From Capsicum annuum (Eukaryota > Streptophyta > Magnoliopsida > Solanales > Solanaceae), in assembly GCF_002878395.1 (NCBI RefSeq), contig NC_061115.1, positions 212,291,779 through 212,355,778 on the forward strand: a DNA stretch of 64,000 nucleotides. Direction: 5' to 3'. Below, in pieces: positions 1-11,206 of this stretch. A program made the position numbers and the translations under genes. The notes under the pieces are model-generated. The model was not told the DNA's origin and did not search any database. It worked only from the letters and a program-made list of their open reading frames with translations. Every line of letters begins with the position of its first letter. The first letter of the stretch is position 1.

Positions 1-19
1 AACATTTTCGGCCTACGAC

Positions 20-505
20 CACTCTTGTAAAGCGTGATCTAAAATAGTAAAAAGTGTGGCCTTTGATCAAAGGCTACACTTTTGGACTTTAGGCAACACT
101 TTTTGGGGGGTGGCCTAAAGAGGAGTAACATTTGATCAAAGGCCACGCTTTTCAAGTGTTGTCATATCAGCTACACGTAAAAAGCGTGGCCATTAAGGTA
201 TAAAGGCCACGCTTTGTAGCTTGTCATTGGCAACACTTTTATTTGATAAAGCTACACTTACAAGTGTTGCCTTTGTTTTGTTATTGGGCACACTTCACAA
301 GCGTAGCCTTTTGTAGCACCTCTACAGCAACACTTAAAAAATGTTGCCTTTGTTTTACTATTAGGCACGCTTCAGAAGCGTAGCCTTTTGTAGCATCTCT
401 ATAACAACACTTAAAAAACGTGGTCTTTGCTTTCTTAAGGCCACACTTTTGAAGTGTATCCATTAATACCTTTTCTAAAGCAACATTTGCAAAGTGTTGC
501 CTTTG
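20..505. repeat. CACTA left subterminal repeat array
   Basis: About 20 degenerate units of the type AAAGTGTGGCC or AAGTGTTGCC occur in both orientations, often paired as inverted repeats around TTTGATCAAAGG, so they could fold into hairpins. Such subterminal repeats bind transposase in characterised CACTA elements (family knowledge). Confidence 0.85.
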
Positions 506-1068
506 CTAATTTTCACATACACATCTAAATAAGTCGCACAATATATATCCCTCCTCCCAATGACCACACGTTTAAAACATAGCATTCTTGTCTATTTTAT
601 ACGATTAATATTTACTACAAATTTTGATTGAAAAATACAATTATATTCTCATACATCTACTAGTCATATTATACATCATTATTCAATTTAGATTGTCTCA
701 AAACACTATGTTAGATAAAAAAAACTCAAAAATTATAGTACACGCAAATTTTCATCATGTTCCCTTCGAGAAATAGACTGACTCCATGCTTAATCTAGGC
801 TTTGCGATGTCCTCGATCACAATATACATTATTATTCATATCCTTGATGATTTGTGAGTTGAACTATGTTCTTCTCTAGTTGAATAACATGCTATGTTGT
901 TGTATATAACACAAACAGATCCACCTAATATTTCCTTTAAAAATCACCTTACCTGCATTTCATAAGAAAATAACTATAATTAAGTAAAGAATGGGGAAAT
1001 GAACCAGAAAAGAAAAATTATTATATTTGAATAGAAAATGTGACCTGAAAAAAATATCAAGTGTACTC

Positions 1069-1165
1069 CCATAAACTAGGGTCTGAGGAGGTCAGAGTGA
1101 ACGCAGACCTTACCCCAACCCCCAAAGGTAGCGAGGTTGTTTTCGATAGACCTAAGATAAATTGA
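1069..1165 (-). repeat. TS-SINE-like fragment inside the CACTA element
   Basis: The segment AGGGTCTGAGGAGGTCAGAG, then the cluster CGCAGACCTTACCCC, then GGTAGCGAGGTTGTTTTCGA, resembles the 3' module of the Solanaceae TS SINE / RTE tail in reverse orientation. It is recognised by pattern from memory and is diverged. Confidence 0.6.
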
Positions 1166-1389
1166 TCCATATTCCCAAGCTATTGTTTCATTTTAGTTAT
1201 GAACGTAACTTTAACATACTTCCACAAATAGAATTGCTGCATTTAGAAGTCTCATCTCACCAATGTTTAACCTGTGGGAACTCTAATATAAAAATATGCA
1301 AACCTTTAATGCCTAGTACAGAAATGGAGTAACTCAAGTCCACTGACCTTAATATTGATGTCTCTTATCCGCACCAGCATCTTCTTTGC

Positions 1390-1668
1390 CTAGAGTCTTG
1401 AGTTTACCTGCTTCCTGAGAGCATGTTGAACATAAAAGAAGCAGTTAACGACACTTCCACAACTAGCATAAGCCTCAATATCAAAAAGAGTGCAGTTTAT
1501 GTCAACTAGAACAAGTTTATGTTCATTAACAACTATTTTTCGTGCCTCCTGGACAACGGTGAAAACAATAAGAGCATCATTACCATCCACATGAATACTA
1601 TGAATTCCATAGCCCTGTCCTTTGGTAACAACACCATCACCTAAGTAATAACCATAAATAGATGTCAT
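1390..1668 (-). pseudogene. captured fragment of branched-chain 2-oxoacid dehydrogenase E1-alpha subunit
   Basis: The first half of this minus-strand frame (about 1515-1640) reads DGVVTKGQGYGIHSIHVDGN and continues DALIVFTVVQEARKIVVNEH. This is the core of mitochondrial branched-chain keto-acid dehydrogenase E1-alpha, a thiamine-diphosphate enzyme of valine, leucine and isoleucine breakdown; GxDGNDAxAVYxAVxEAR is the usual family sequence. Just upstream on the minus strand is TTATTACTTAG, which looks like an intron 3' splice site, so genomic DNA rather than cDNA was probably captured. Homology fades after about residue 55 (LVLVD), where the family has VEA(L/M)TYR and the rest of the domain. 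The roughly 400-residue enzyme cannot be made from this piece. I read it as a transduplicated exon in a CACTA element. Confidence 0.75.
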
Positions 1669-1692
1669 TGTCAGTAGCCAACTACATAATTA

Positions 1693-2405
1693 TAAGGTTG
1701 TTTCCTAATATAAGGTTTTAAGGTTAACCGGTGGCCATTAAGGTTATAAGGTTTTTTATCAAACGATGTCCGTTAAGTTTTATGTATAGATTAGGCTTTT
1801 AAACGGTTACCGTTAAGGCTAAGGTTATAAGGTTGTTTCCTAATATGAAGTTATAAGGTTAAACGGTAGCCGTTAAGGTTATAAGGTTGTTTCCTAAGAT
1901 AAGGTTTTAAGGTTAACCGGTGGCCATTAAGGTTATAAGGTTGTTTATTAAACGATGTCCGTTAAGTTTTATGTATAGATTAGGCTTTAAACGGTGACCG
2001 TTAAGGCTAAGGTTATAAGGTTGTTTCCTAATATAAGGTTATAAGGTTAAACGGTGGCCATTTAAGTTATAAGGTTGTTTATTAAATAGTGGCCGTTAAG
2101 TTTTATGTATAGATTAGACTATAAATGGTGGCTGTTAAGGCTAAGGTTACAAGGTTGTTTACTTAACGGTGGCCGTTAAGGTTATAAGGTTATAAGGTTG
2201 TTAACTAATAAAAGGTTATAAAGTTAAACGGTGGCTGTTAAGGTTATAAGGTTGTTTCCTAAATAAGGTTATAAGGTTAAACGGTGGCCGTTAAGGTTAT
2301 AAGGTTGTTTATTAAACGGTGTCCGTTAAGTTTTATGAATAGATTAGGCTGTAAACGGTGGACGTTAAGGCTAAGGTTATAAGGTTGTTTACTTAACGGT
2401 GGCCA
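1693..2405. repeat. higher-order minisatellite in the CACTA element
   Basis: Degenerate tandem units are built from two alternating modules: AAGGTTATAAGGTTGTTTCC and AAACGGTGGCCGTTAAGGTT. A longer period carries GTTTTATGTATAGATTAGGC at three or four places. The palindromic part (AACGGTGGCCGTT) recurs more than ten times. No reading frame uses it. Confidence 0.85.
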
Positions 2406-2639
2406 TTTAGTTTTACTCTTATTAAGAAAGTGGTTGTGCGGGATCAATTATGGTTACATAGTGTGAATGGATTTCAGGATACTTAAGGGAAAGCAAACAA
2501 CAAAGATGGAGCATCTAGATGATTTTGCTAAGTTAGTACAACTATCAAATTAAGTTCAACAAATTAATAACATATTGATACAAGACTAAGTGTGTATCAG
2601 GGGATTCAAGCCAACACAAGAGCAACAAGATGAACAACA

Positions 2640-2803
2640 AGGTGCTAGTGAATCGAAATAGGCCACTCATGGCTTCACTAGACTTTAGATTTAGTTTTGA
2701 GCAAGAAAAGAGATGAATACAACAACAACAATGCTAGTGAATCGAAATTGCCCTACACGGCTTCACTAGACTTTAGATTTAGTTTTGAGCAAGATGGTAA
2801 AGG
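2640..2803. repeat. two-copy direct repeat of about 70 bp
   Basis: GCTAGTGAATCGAAAT, then CACTAGACTTTAGATTTAGTTTTGAGCAAGA, occurs at about 2642-2706 and again at 2733-2793, separated by an AACAACAA-rich spacer. Confidence 0.7.
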
Positions 2804-3224
2804 ATAATACAAACATACCTTTGCATAGACATGAACAATGTCATTCCCTGAGCTTTTACAGTAAAGCCACAGGGCGAGTTTTACCACTGTTGCAGTTAAC
2901 ATGATTGAATATAACCATGCAAGCTAATTCAAAGTATCTTTTCAACTAGTTGTTCCACAGCCTGGATCAATACCTGAAAACCTAAAAATTAAATTTTTAA
3001 CTTTTTGATCGAGAATGATGTACATGAGAGAATAGTAAAATAGAACGATCAATCCAAAATATTTTGGTATACAAAGAGCAAAGACATCTTTTAAAGTGTA
3101 ATGTCAAGATACCGTGTAATGACCAACCATATACTAAGGAGTGGAACCAACTGGAACTTCAGAATCATATACAACTAGTCCAACCTACATAGTCATAAAT
3201 GCATATGATAAAGTAAGTAAGCAT

Positions 3225-4600
3225 ACGGTCAGGATTCTGCCATAAGAATCATCATTACAATCTCATTTGAAAGATGGAAACTTGCCCGCAAGTAGGCATT
3301 TGAACAATTTCGAGCATCTTTCAACAAACAACATTAACAACAACCAACCTAGTGAAATCCCAAAAACATTAGCAAAGAGGGATGTTTGATATAGGAGTAG
3401 TGAAAACAAGAAACAGAAGAGGGTTGTTGATTTTGTTTATGGAGAAATCATAGGCCAAACAGAGGGGGCAACCACCCTCCAAGAATTCCCTTTTCTATTT
3501 ATTGGCCTCATATACTTTAGGGCTCAGATTTTATTGTGCTACATAAATGCAAAGAGAAATCGACATTGCCAAGGCTGCAGATACATCGGTTAGCAAATGA
3601 ATGCCTTACTGGGTCACCTCGCCAAGATCCAGGTCGGATTTTCTCAATGCTGTTTAGTAGATTATAGCCAAGAAAGAAGCAAATCATCATCACAACCATT
3701 TTTTTCACATCATTAAGGTTCCAGACTCTTGAGAAAATTTATCTTGTTGCGTCTTTTTACATTGCTGAAGCATAAGCAGAAAAAAGAAGATTATCTATGG
3801 TTTTTGCATTTTTTGGCGCTAAAGGGCTGTTGATTAGAGCAAAAAAGAAATCATAGGCATACCGGAGATGGTCAACCACCCAGAAAAATCCTCTTTCTTC
3901 TCTGATCACCTCAACTTTGAGCTAAAAATTGGTGGAGAACTGCATCAGAAAAATAGGGTGTTCAACAAAAGCTAAAGAACCCAGATATGTGGTTATAGTA
4001 AAAATTTTAGGGCTCAGATTTTGCTGTTCTACAAACATGCAAAGAGAAACCAACACACGTCATAGCTGAAAGACACCGGTTTGCAGATGATGCACAGGTA
4101 GCCCCGCCAAGATACGGATAGGATCTTCTCAACGCAGTGAAGTACATTATAGCCCAGAAACAAGCAAATCATCATCATAGCCCATTATTTAACATCAATA
4201 AGCATCATTTAGGTTCCAAACTCTTGAAAATGTAGCCAACTCAAAGAAGAACAAGTAGTAAAAGGAAGAAACATATAAAAATATCTGGAATTCTCTGGCC
4301 AAACGTCAAAATAATTCTTGATCTTTTTCTTTTCTCAAGGAGATGTTGCTTTTTTATGAATGGAGAAGAAATCATGGACATGGCAGCTAGGGGATAATCA
4401 CCCTTTACAGAAAATCTTATCTCTCTGATGTTTCATTTTTCCATTGTACGCCAAACTACGGACGGGATTCTGTCATAAGCATCATCTTCACAGCCTCATT
4501 TGAAAGATGGAAACTTGCCCACAAGTAGGTGTTTGGACAATTTAGAGCAGCTTTCAACAAACAACAGCAATAACAATGAACCTAGTGAAATCCTAAACTA
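3225..4600. repeat. duplicated interior segments of the CACTA element
   Basis: Two duplications overlap here. The stretch at 3228-3362 (ATTCTGCCATAAGAATCATC, then ATTTGAAAGATGGAAACTTG, to CCTAGTGAAATCC) recurs at 4464-4595. The stretch at 3519-3710 (GGGCTCAGATTTTATTGTGC, then ATGCAAAGAGAAA) recurs at 4010-4195. A phrase GAAATCATRG next to AACCACCC recurs near 3445, 3847 and 4368. Short open frames at 3517-3708 (minus) and 4500-4793 (plus) fall in these copies but resemble nothing I recognise, and I do not call them genes. Confidence 0.65.
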
Positions 4601-5024
4601 TATTGTTTTCAACCACATTTTCAACTATATTAATGTTCAGATGGGCACAATCACAGTCTTTTGTAAAATGATGAAAAAACCAACTATCACTTTTGAATCA
4701 CTCAAAAAGTTTCTAACTTCGGTTCAAACGAGTGCACGTTCAAAGACAACTTTGGCTTCTTACCATTTTTCAACTTCAAACATAATATATTGAAACACAG
4801 TACCAGTGTAAAAAGATCAAAGGCGGATTAAGGATATACCAGTATAGAAGATCCAGTGGACAGAGTGTATACAACATACATTTGCAGAAGTTCCTTATAA
4901 AAATAAAAGGTCATAATTCCACAACTTTAGGAGTCTAAATATGAAATCAATTAGAGTATAATCATTCTCCCACCCATCCCACCACACCCCCTACTTCAAA
5001 ACAACAGCATACCAAGTGTATTCT

Positions 5025-5105
5025 GACAAGTGAAGTCTGCAGAGTGTAGAGTGTACACACACTTTATCCTACCTCGTGGTGATAGAAAGGGTGTTTTTGA
5101 AAAAT
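5025..5105 (-). repeat. TS-SINE-like fragment
   Basis: AAGTCTGCAGAGTGTAGAGT, followed by TTATCCTACCTCGTGGTGAT and AGAAAGGGTGTTTTTGAAAA, matches the same SINE/RTE tail module as at 1069, in the reverse orientation. It is diverged. Confidence 0.55.
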
Positions 5106-5276
5106 CCTTAGCTCAAGTAACACATGACAAGGCAGTTTGAACAACAGAACAAGACAATACAGAGCTAGAACAAGGCGTAGCAAATAATACATAACAAATA
5201 ATAGATAAATAACAGAAGGAGGATCATAGAACTTGAGATGGAAAAAGAAAGAGAGAAAGCAAAAATTATCAAGAAC

Positions 5277-5510
5277 TCACAACCCAGTACGACAAGGAGA
5301 GCACAGTTTGGATGATAGTAAGCCAAAGAATACCATAGCCAAAAAAAGAAAGGCAAACACCACAAACAAAATAACCCAAGGAGGGAACTTGTTGTAAGCT
5401 TTGCCAGGCAGAATCCCAACATTCTCCGCAACATCATTTGCCACTCTAATAATAGTCAGCTGCCTGAGTGCAGAAAGAACAACAGCAATACGACGTTCTA
5501 CAAGAAACAT
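5277..5510 (-). other. unassigned short open frame with one hydrophobic segment, within the CACTA element
   Basis: A 77-codon frame has a charged N-terminal half (LVERRIAVVLSALRQLT) and one strongly hydrophobic segment (WVILFVVFAFLFLAMVFFGL, about residues 45-64) that could be a membrane helix. I do not recognise the family. It might be an exon of a host membrane-protein gene captured like the E1-alpha fragment, or chance. It has no promoter or partner exons that I can see. Confidence 0.25.
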
Positions 5511-5699
5511 AACCTAAACTCAAGAGATTGGACAATCGCAACATGACGTTCTGAAAATGTGATGTTAAGCAGCCTATGCTGATTTGCTCACAATATCTCA
5601 GGAATAAGATAAAGAGTGGACATTCATAATAAGAGTATCTCCTAGTAGTCAACAAGAAACTAATCCAAAAATTGGAAGCACATTACAAATGATCACCAG

Positions 5700-7245
5700 T
5701 GTCAGCTGAGAGAGTAATCATGATACCAAGTTCAGTTAATATTTTGCAGATGGGGTCGCATAAGTGAAACTTAATACTATTTAAAGAATGCTTTCCAAAC
5801 TTACAACTGGAAGATTAGTATGAAACCAAGTTGCAAGTGACAACACATAATACACTCTACCAACTACATAAAATACTCTACCAACTTGATGTAATGTACA
5901 AACCTGAGTAACAACTAGTTCTTGGTAAGAAGCATCATTACCTATTTCATACCATCAACAAAGTTGTTCAAGTAGTATCATGTTAGGTCATTACATCCAC
6001 CAGTAAGAATCCCCTAGGCCATTCTATGACCACATCTGCATATCAAACATTAATGTAGGTTTTATTCGTGACATCGATCGGTTAGAAAAAGCTTGAGGTC
6101 ATAATATCAAGGTTTAAAATGTACTGAACAAACTTAAATACACATATAAAAGTGTATTCCTGGAGCTTAGTGCTCCAAGATATCATGCAAAACATGCGGT
6201 AAATTTTTTAATCTCAAAACTGAGATAGTTTGCAGGACAAACAAATATTAATCATATTATTGATTATAAACCAGATCTCATTTTGTGCGACTATACTAGG
6301 CATATTTTTGTTGTTTATTACAAACGAATAAACCTAATTCGGCATGGATACCATTCAAGTCTAGAAGCCATGCAACTTAAAATCCTTCCTAGTTGTTTCT
6401 AGCTATTCAAAATTGGAACAACAAGAAACAAAGTGATCTATGAAAGGTTTAATAGCAGCACGCCATCAGACAACAAACATATATAGAACCGACATTTACC
6501 TAAAATCTAAATCATTTAGCAACGAGAAATAAATATGGTGATAAATAGATTTCAATTTGTTTGACTATAACTTATAAAGTCATATGCTATACCCATCATA
6601 ATCTTGAAACTTGTACCAGTGTCAATGCTGGTTCAATAATGTTCATCGATTTACGAACTTTGTTAGGGTCCAAATCCTACTGACATCTGTATTTATATTA
6701 ATGCACTCTCCAATAGTATGCTTTGTATATATGAACATATTTATCAGTTTTTGCACATACATAAATCTAAAATATAGAAGAGTATTTCACATCTAAATTA
6801 CTTAGTAATATGTTAATATCCTACCCCGTTCTAGCAGATTCAAATAACTGATGTTGCCTTCATGTAATACCATCTTTTAATAGTAGAACACAAAGTGCAA
6901 AGGGGGTTTAATCAAGTCTGACAATGGATTTCCCAACAAGTTGTTACCTGAAAAAATCTCCTTTTAAAGCTGTAGTACCAGAATATTGGATGCTTCTATC
7001 ATCCCCACGGTTGGCCCACACTACAAATAGTTTTTAAAGTAAAAGAATAAACAGGTCAAGATAAAGAAACTTAATATCTATCCACCATAGAAACTTTAAC
7101 ACAGATATCAAGAAACTTCTCACAGAGTTTAAAGATTTATCTAGGTTGGGGTATGAGCAAATAGTTTTCTCAGCGTCAAAATCACCAAGCCTTCTCAGTT
7201 GGAATTCAAGCATTTTCCGACCTAGAATGCTCTGAAAACAAACAT
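5700..7245. other. CACTA interior without a recognisable gene
   Basis: AT-rich sequence with only short open frames (for example 6611-6796 plus and 7034-7318 minus) that lack recognisable motifs. I see no transposase domain in it. Confidence 0.6.
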
Positions 7246-7250
7246 CATCA

Positions 7251-7361
7251 ACTAGGGTAATTACATGAGACAAATCCAAATCAAACAAAACTAGGGTAAT
7301 TATGTGAGACAAATTCAAATCAAATAAAACTAGGGTAATGACAAATCCAAATCAAACAAAC
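7251..7361. repeat. 39-bp tandem repeat, three copies
   Basis: Units begin ACTAGGGTAATTACATGAGA and run through CAAATCCAAATCAAACAAA, at 7251-7289, 7290-7328 and a shortened copy at 7329-7361. Confidence 0.85.
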
Positions 7362-7713
7362 ATTAATCAACAAAATACTTGGTAGATGAAACCTAAAATC
7401 AAGAAAGTAAAGCTTACTTAGTAGATTCAAAGGGAGCTGGTGGAGCTGGGTCTGTTCAAAACACAAAACACGGACAAATTTAGCTAGAAGAATTGACGAA
7501 TTTAGCTCCAACAAAATCAAATAGAGATTGAAAACACCTACCTGATAGATTCAAAGAAAATGGCAAAAGAGATGGAGTTAATAGATCAACTAAATGCAAA
7601 AAGAGGAATTAACAGAGCAATGGCACAAAGAGAGGAGTTAACGCAGAACGGGTTGAAATATAAAAATATGGAGGGAACTAAATTTTTTGGTATAAAATTT
7701 TACTAAAATGATT

Positions 7714-7999
7714 AAACCACACTTAAAAAATTGTGGTGTTAAAATTATAATAATACCACACTTAAAAAGTGTAGCCATATATATTAAAAGTCGTTGCCAA
7801 TTATTTTGTATTTTAGCAACATTTATAAACCGTAGCCTATAATTTAAAAGCCAACACTTTTAAAATGTTGTCAATGTTTCTATGGCCAAAAGCTTAATGC
7901 TATCATCACACTTTAAAAGTGTGGTCAAAAATACTTTTGACAACACTTTATAAGTGTTGCCTGGATTAAGTGTAGCCGTAGGCCTAAAATGTTGTAGTG
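7714..7999. repeat. CACTA right subterminal repeats and terminal inverted repeat
   Basis: Repeats of the same family as the left end (ACCACACTTAAAAA, AAAAAGTGTAGCC, AAAAGTGTGGTC, ATAAGTGTTGCC) lead into the terminal inverted repeat at 7968-7999, ending GTTGTAGTG. The inverted relation to the first 26 bases of the window fixes the element end. Confidence 0.87.
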
Positions 8000-8843
8000 T
8001 CATGAGTGTTCTTGTTGTTGTTCATATTGTTCTTGAGATGAATGTTCAATAAAAGGTTTGTTTGATTTCAAAAGGGAAAAGAGAGGCAAAGTCTTGTATT
8101 TGTCTTGGAACTACTTTCAAGACAACACTAAAGTGGCAAAGAAACAAAAATCCACCAAAAATCTTGCTTACCAAAAGAGAGTCAAAACATCTTTCAAGAA
8201 AGGCAAAAAGGGGAAAGGGACAAAGATAAGGCAAAAAGGTGTCTTGCCATTTTAGTGCAAGTTAGTGAAAGATGATGTACAACTTTTGACCTTTGGAAAG
8301 AGAATCCAAAGTCTTTCTTTCCTCATTTCAAAACCGAAAAATCCTCTCCAACAAACAAGATTGAACCCTTTAAGTCTTGAAAAAAAAACATCATACTCCA
8401 CTTCAACAACAAATTCAAACGGCCAAAAAGAAAAGGAAACGTGGGCCTCACCAACAATAAAACTCAAGTCATAGGACATTCCTAGGTTCTTTCCTTGTCT
8501 CTATTAGTTTCATTTTTATTGACTCCTATACTAGTTGTGGTGCTTTGCTCGTTTATAACCTACTAAGTTGTGAACTAGTTTTTGAGTACTTCTTTTGTTA
8601 AGCGTTACTTGTGGTGCTTTGCTCGTTTATAATTCGTAGATGTTTTTGGTTCAAGTGCGTATAAGACTTCATTGAGTCTTCAAACCAAAATCCACTCCAA
8701 CTCAAGAGTAGACTCATTCCCAAGTTCTCACAAGTTGATAGCCGGCTTACAACACTTAAAGAACCAAGTGAGGAAGCCGAGTGTGAAGAATGTGTGAGTG
8801 TATTTTGAACTAACATTTTCTTGTTTTGTAGGTACAATTGTAA

Positions 8844-9137
8844 ATGGAACCCAAAAATTCCAATTCTCCAACCGTGGACAATAATGTTATGAATGTCCTC
8901 TTAGCTAGTCTTGAAACTTTGTATCGAGGCGTGGCTAGGATAAAGGCAAATGTTGAGAAGTTAGGTTCGGATATGGCCTCAACGAGTGAGAGGTTAGAGA
9001 GGGTGGAAAGCCAAAGGAGTTCTCGACCTCATAACCCTCAAAACACCTCACCTACTATTACTCCAGAGACCTTTTACCAAAGATTGTATCCACCAAGTGC
9101 TACAAACCAAGTCAATCTTTACTCCCACAACCAATAA
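8844..9137 (+). pseudogene. gag-like N-terminal fragment
   Basis: A 97-codon frame starts MEPKNSNSPTVDNNVMNVLL and contains a probable coiled coil (ETLYRGVARIKANVEKLGSD, then STSERLERVESQ, about residues 25-60) followed by a Ser/Pro/Asn-rich stretch. It ends in tandem stop codons (TAATAA). This layout is common at the start of gag in plant Ty3/gypsy and LARD elements. No capsid core or zinc knuckle is seen. Confidence 0.45.
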
Positions 9138-9426
9138 TAAGATGGACCTAGCCGTTTCTCACCCCACTAAGTTCCACAAGGAGGACTTGGAACACAAATT
9201 CCATCCCTAAACCAGAATTCTCCACTCCAAAATCCTCCAATTCAAAGACACTACACTCCACTAATCCAATGTCTCCTTCCCAAGTTACCCTAACCCAAAA
9301 ATACCCCATCTAAGTAGAAAAGAGGGAGAGCTAGGATCCAAGGAGAATGAGGCCAAGCCTCAAGATGGAGAGAAACTTAGTGGTGAGATACAAGAAGAAT
9401 GTGAAGAAAAGAGGTCAAGGGAAAGG

Positions 9427-9431
9427 GAAAC
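9427..9431. repeat. target-site duplication GAAAC, left copy of the chromovirus
   Basis: GAAAC precedes the terminus at 9432, and the same five bases follow the other terminus at 22141-22145. Confidence 0.9.
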
Positions 9432-11201
9432 TGTAATGCCCCAAAATCGGGTCTCGAGATGTCACATGGTGCTTAAGGCTACAAGTAGCCCCGAGCTAAC
9501 CCTTTGAGCCTGCTATTACATATAAAACTTATTTAAAGAGGAATAAAACGTTCACTTGTACGGTCATATCATAATCATAAGAAATACGACAAGAATATTC
9601 TGTCTAAACAGTCACAATACTGGAAATCTCAATATACTAATAAACTGGTAAACTAGTCTGACGAGCCTCTACTACTCTAGTAAACTAGAGAGCCATTGGG
9701 ACACATCCCCAACTGACTCGAACTAAACTGAAATCAATAAAACATCCACTAAAATATTAAAATGTATGAAAAAGGGTCCTCAAACCATGAGGACTCACTA
9801 CTGTGGAGATGTAGATAAAGGTACTCGAGAATCACAGATGAGGCTGGGACTGAGCACCTGAACCTACATAATGAGAAAATGTAGCACACAGACAAGTATG
9901 TGGATCAGTACCTTGGGAATGTACTGAGTATATGGGGTTGTATGCAAGTAAATAATCGATATCATAAGTCTTCATAGGAAACATGCTTGCTATAACATAT
10001 GACCCACATATCTTGAATAAATTCTCATAATTTATGAATAGGAAAAATATGTATACAAATAACGTGAGTCATTACACTTTGTTCTAAATCTGAACTCTTT
10101 ATTTGTACTTAAACTTGAAAATTAGACGGAGTTTTAAAACATCAACTTTTAGGACATACACTTCATCTTTATGAAAAACAAGGAACTTCTTTGAAAATTA
10201 AAGATTGTGACTCTTGAGAACTTTAGAAATCTTAAACTCATAGCTTTCGAAATATGAATACTTTCATCTTAAATAGAATAGGGACTACTTTGGGGGATTC
10301 TTCTAACCGACATAAACCATGTGAGCCAGATGGAGTCCAACATCTTACCCACATTGGGGAGAGCTGTTCTATCCTTTGCATCGGAGTAGAACCTTACTTT
10401 CTAGTGATCACTAGCTTAACCCACTTAGGGTAAATCAAATCCTACGGTGGCTCATAGTTCTGGGGCATGATACCTCAGAATTAAGCCCAACTCGGTGCTA
10501 AGTACTACTTCCATACTAGGCTCAGAACTTTAGAAAAATCAACCTTATACAATTCAACAATATGCAATGGGAGCCAATATGCGTCCCTTTGATTTAAGAC
10601 AAAATCGAGTGGGTTCCTTTCTTAGCTTAGGATCAAAATCACTGTTTTCTTGCAAATCTTGATAGACTTATCATCAATGAACTTAAGGATTTCAATAACA
10701 CAGAGAGTTATAAGCACACTTCTTGAAAACACTTTAGAAAATATATCAACAACTCATTATTAAAGGATCACAATTTCACAATAAGGCTTAGTTCATGACC
10801 ACAACTTTGGAAATACTTGAAAAGGTCACATAATATAGAAATATGCAATTTATACGATGAACTTTCAATTCAACTTAAAATTTACAAAATAATCATGCAA
10901 CTCAAGGCTTAAACAAGTTAAAATCTTATAACTTCGAAGTGTCACAAGCTAAACATGAATTCATCTTAAAAATATAGAATTATTTGAGAAAAACTAAAAC
11001 TTTTGGGCACAATAATAAAAGAGTGTTCTTGTTCAAACCCCACATACCTTAAACTTGAACCTTTAGATGAACTCTCTCTTTGAGGATGTTATTTGAACTT
11101 ATAATGGGTGTTCATTGTAGTTCTTGTTAATGGGAATCCTAATCTTGAAAAATTAACAAAAAATCAAGGTCGAATCTTGAGATATTTGGATCTCTAGGTT
11201 G

Positions 11202-11206
11202 GAACC
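11202..11206. repeat. target-site duplication GAACC of the nested solo LTR
   Basis: GAACC at 11202-11206 is repeated at 14280-14284. The undisturbed sister LTR reads GGTTGAAACCCTAGTGA at about 21594, which shows the empty site. Confidence 0.92.

Larger units (their letters stand above)
1..7999. mobile_element. CACTA (En/Spm-type) DNA transposon, apparently non-autonomous, left 6 bp outside the window
   Basis: The right end (7968-7999) reads, on the other strand, CACTACAACATTTTAGGCCT followed by ACGGCTACAC. The window starts with AACATTTTCGGCCTACGACC, which matches this from its seventh base (about 22 of 26 positions), so the left terminus lies about 6 bp upstream of base 1. Both ends carry arrays of short subterminal repeats, as is usual for plant CACTA elements. 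No transposase (TnpA/TnpD-like) reading frame is visible inside, so mobilisation in trans is inferred. The interior holds a minisatellite, SINE-like pieces, duplicated segments and a captured host gene fragment. The 3-bp target duplication cannot be checked because the left flank is missing; the right flank begins TCA. Confidence 0.88.
8000..9431 (+). mobile_element. left part of an old LTR-type retroelement, gag-like, possibly non-autonomous
   Basis: This sequence flanks the CACTA element on its left and is cut by the chromovirus at 9432. It resumes at 22141. It contains a leader with two copies of TTGTGGTGCTTTGCTCGTTT (8536 and 8610), a possible intron acceptor (TTGTTTTGTAG at 8822-8832) and a gag-like start at 8844. 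No 5' LTR is seen in the window; it is presumably left of base 1. I infer a Ty3/gypsy-derived non-autonomous (LARD-like) element. Confidence 0.55.

Noticed and set aside
4500..4793. 97-codon plus-strand frame in the CACTA element
   Set aside because: It lies in a segment duplicated at 3228-3362 where the frame is not kept; Asn/Ser-rich with no motif.
8058..8479. Overlapping Lys-rich and Phe-rich frames on both strands
   Set aside because: Composition mirrors purine-rich text; no motif, and it is part of a retroelement leader.
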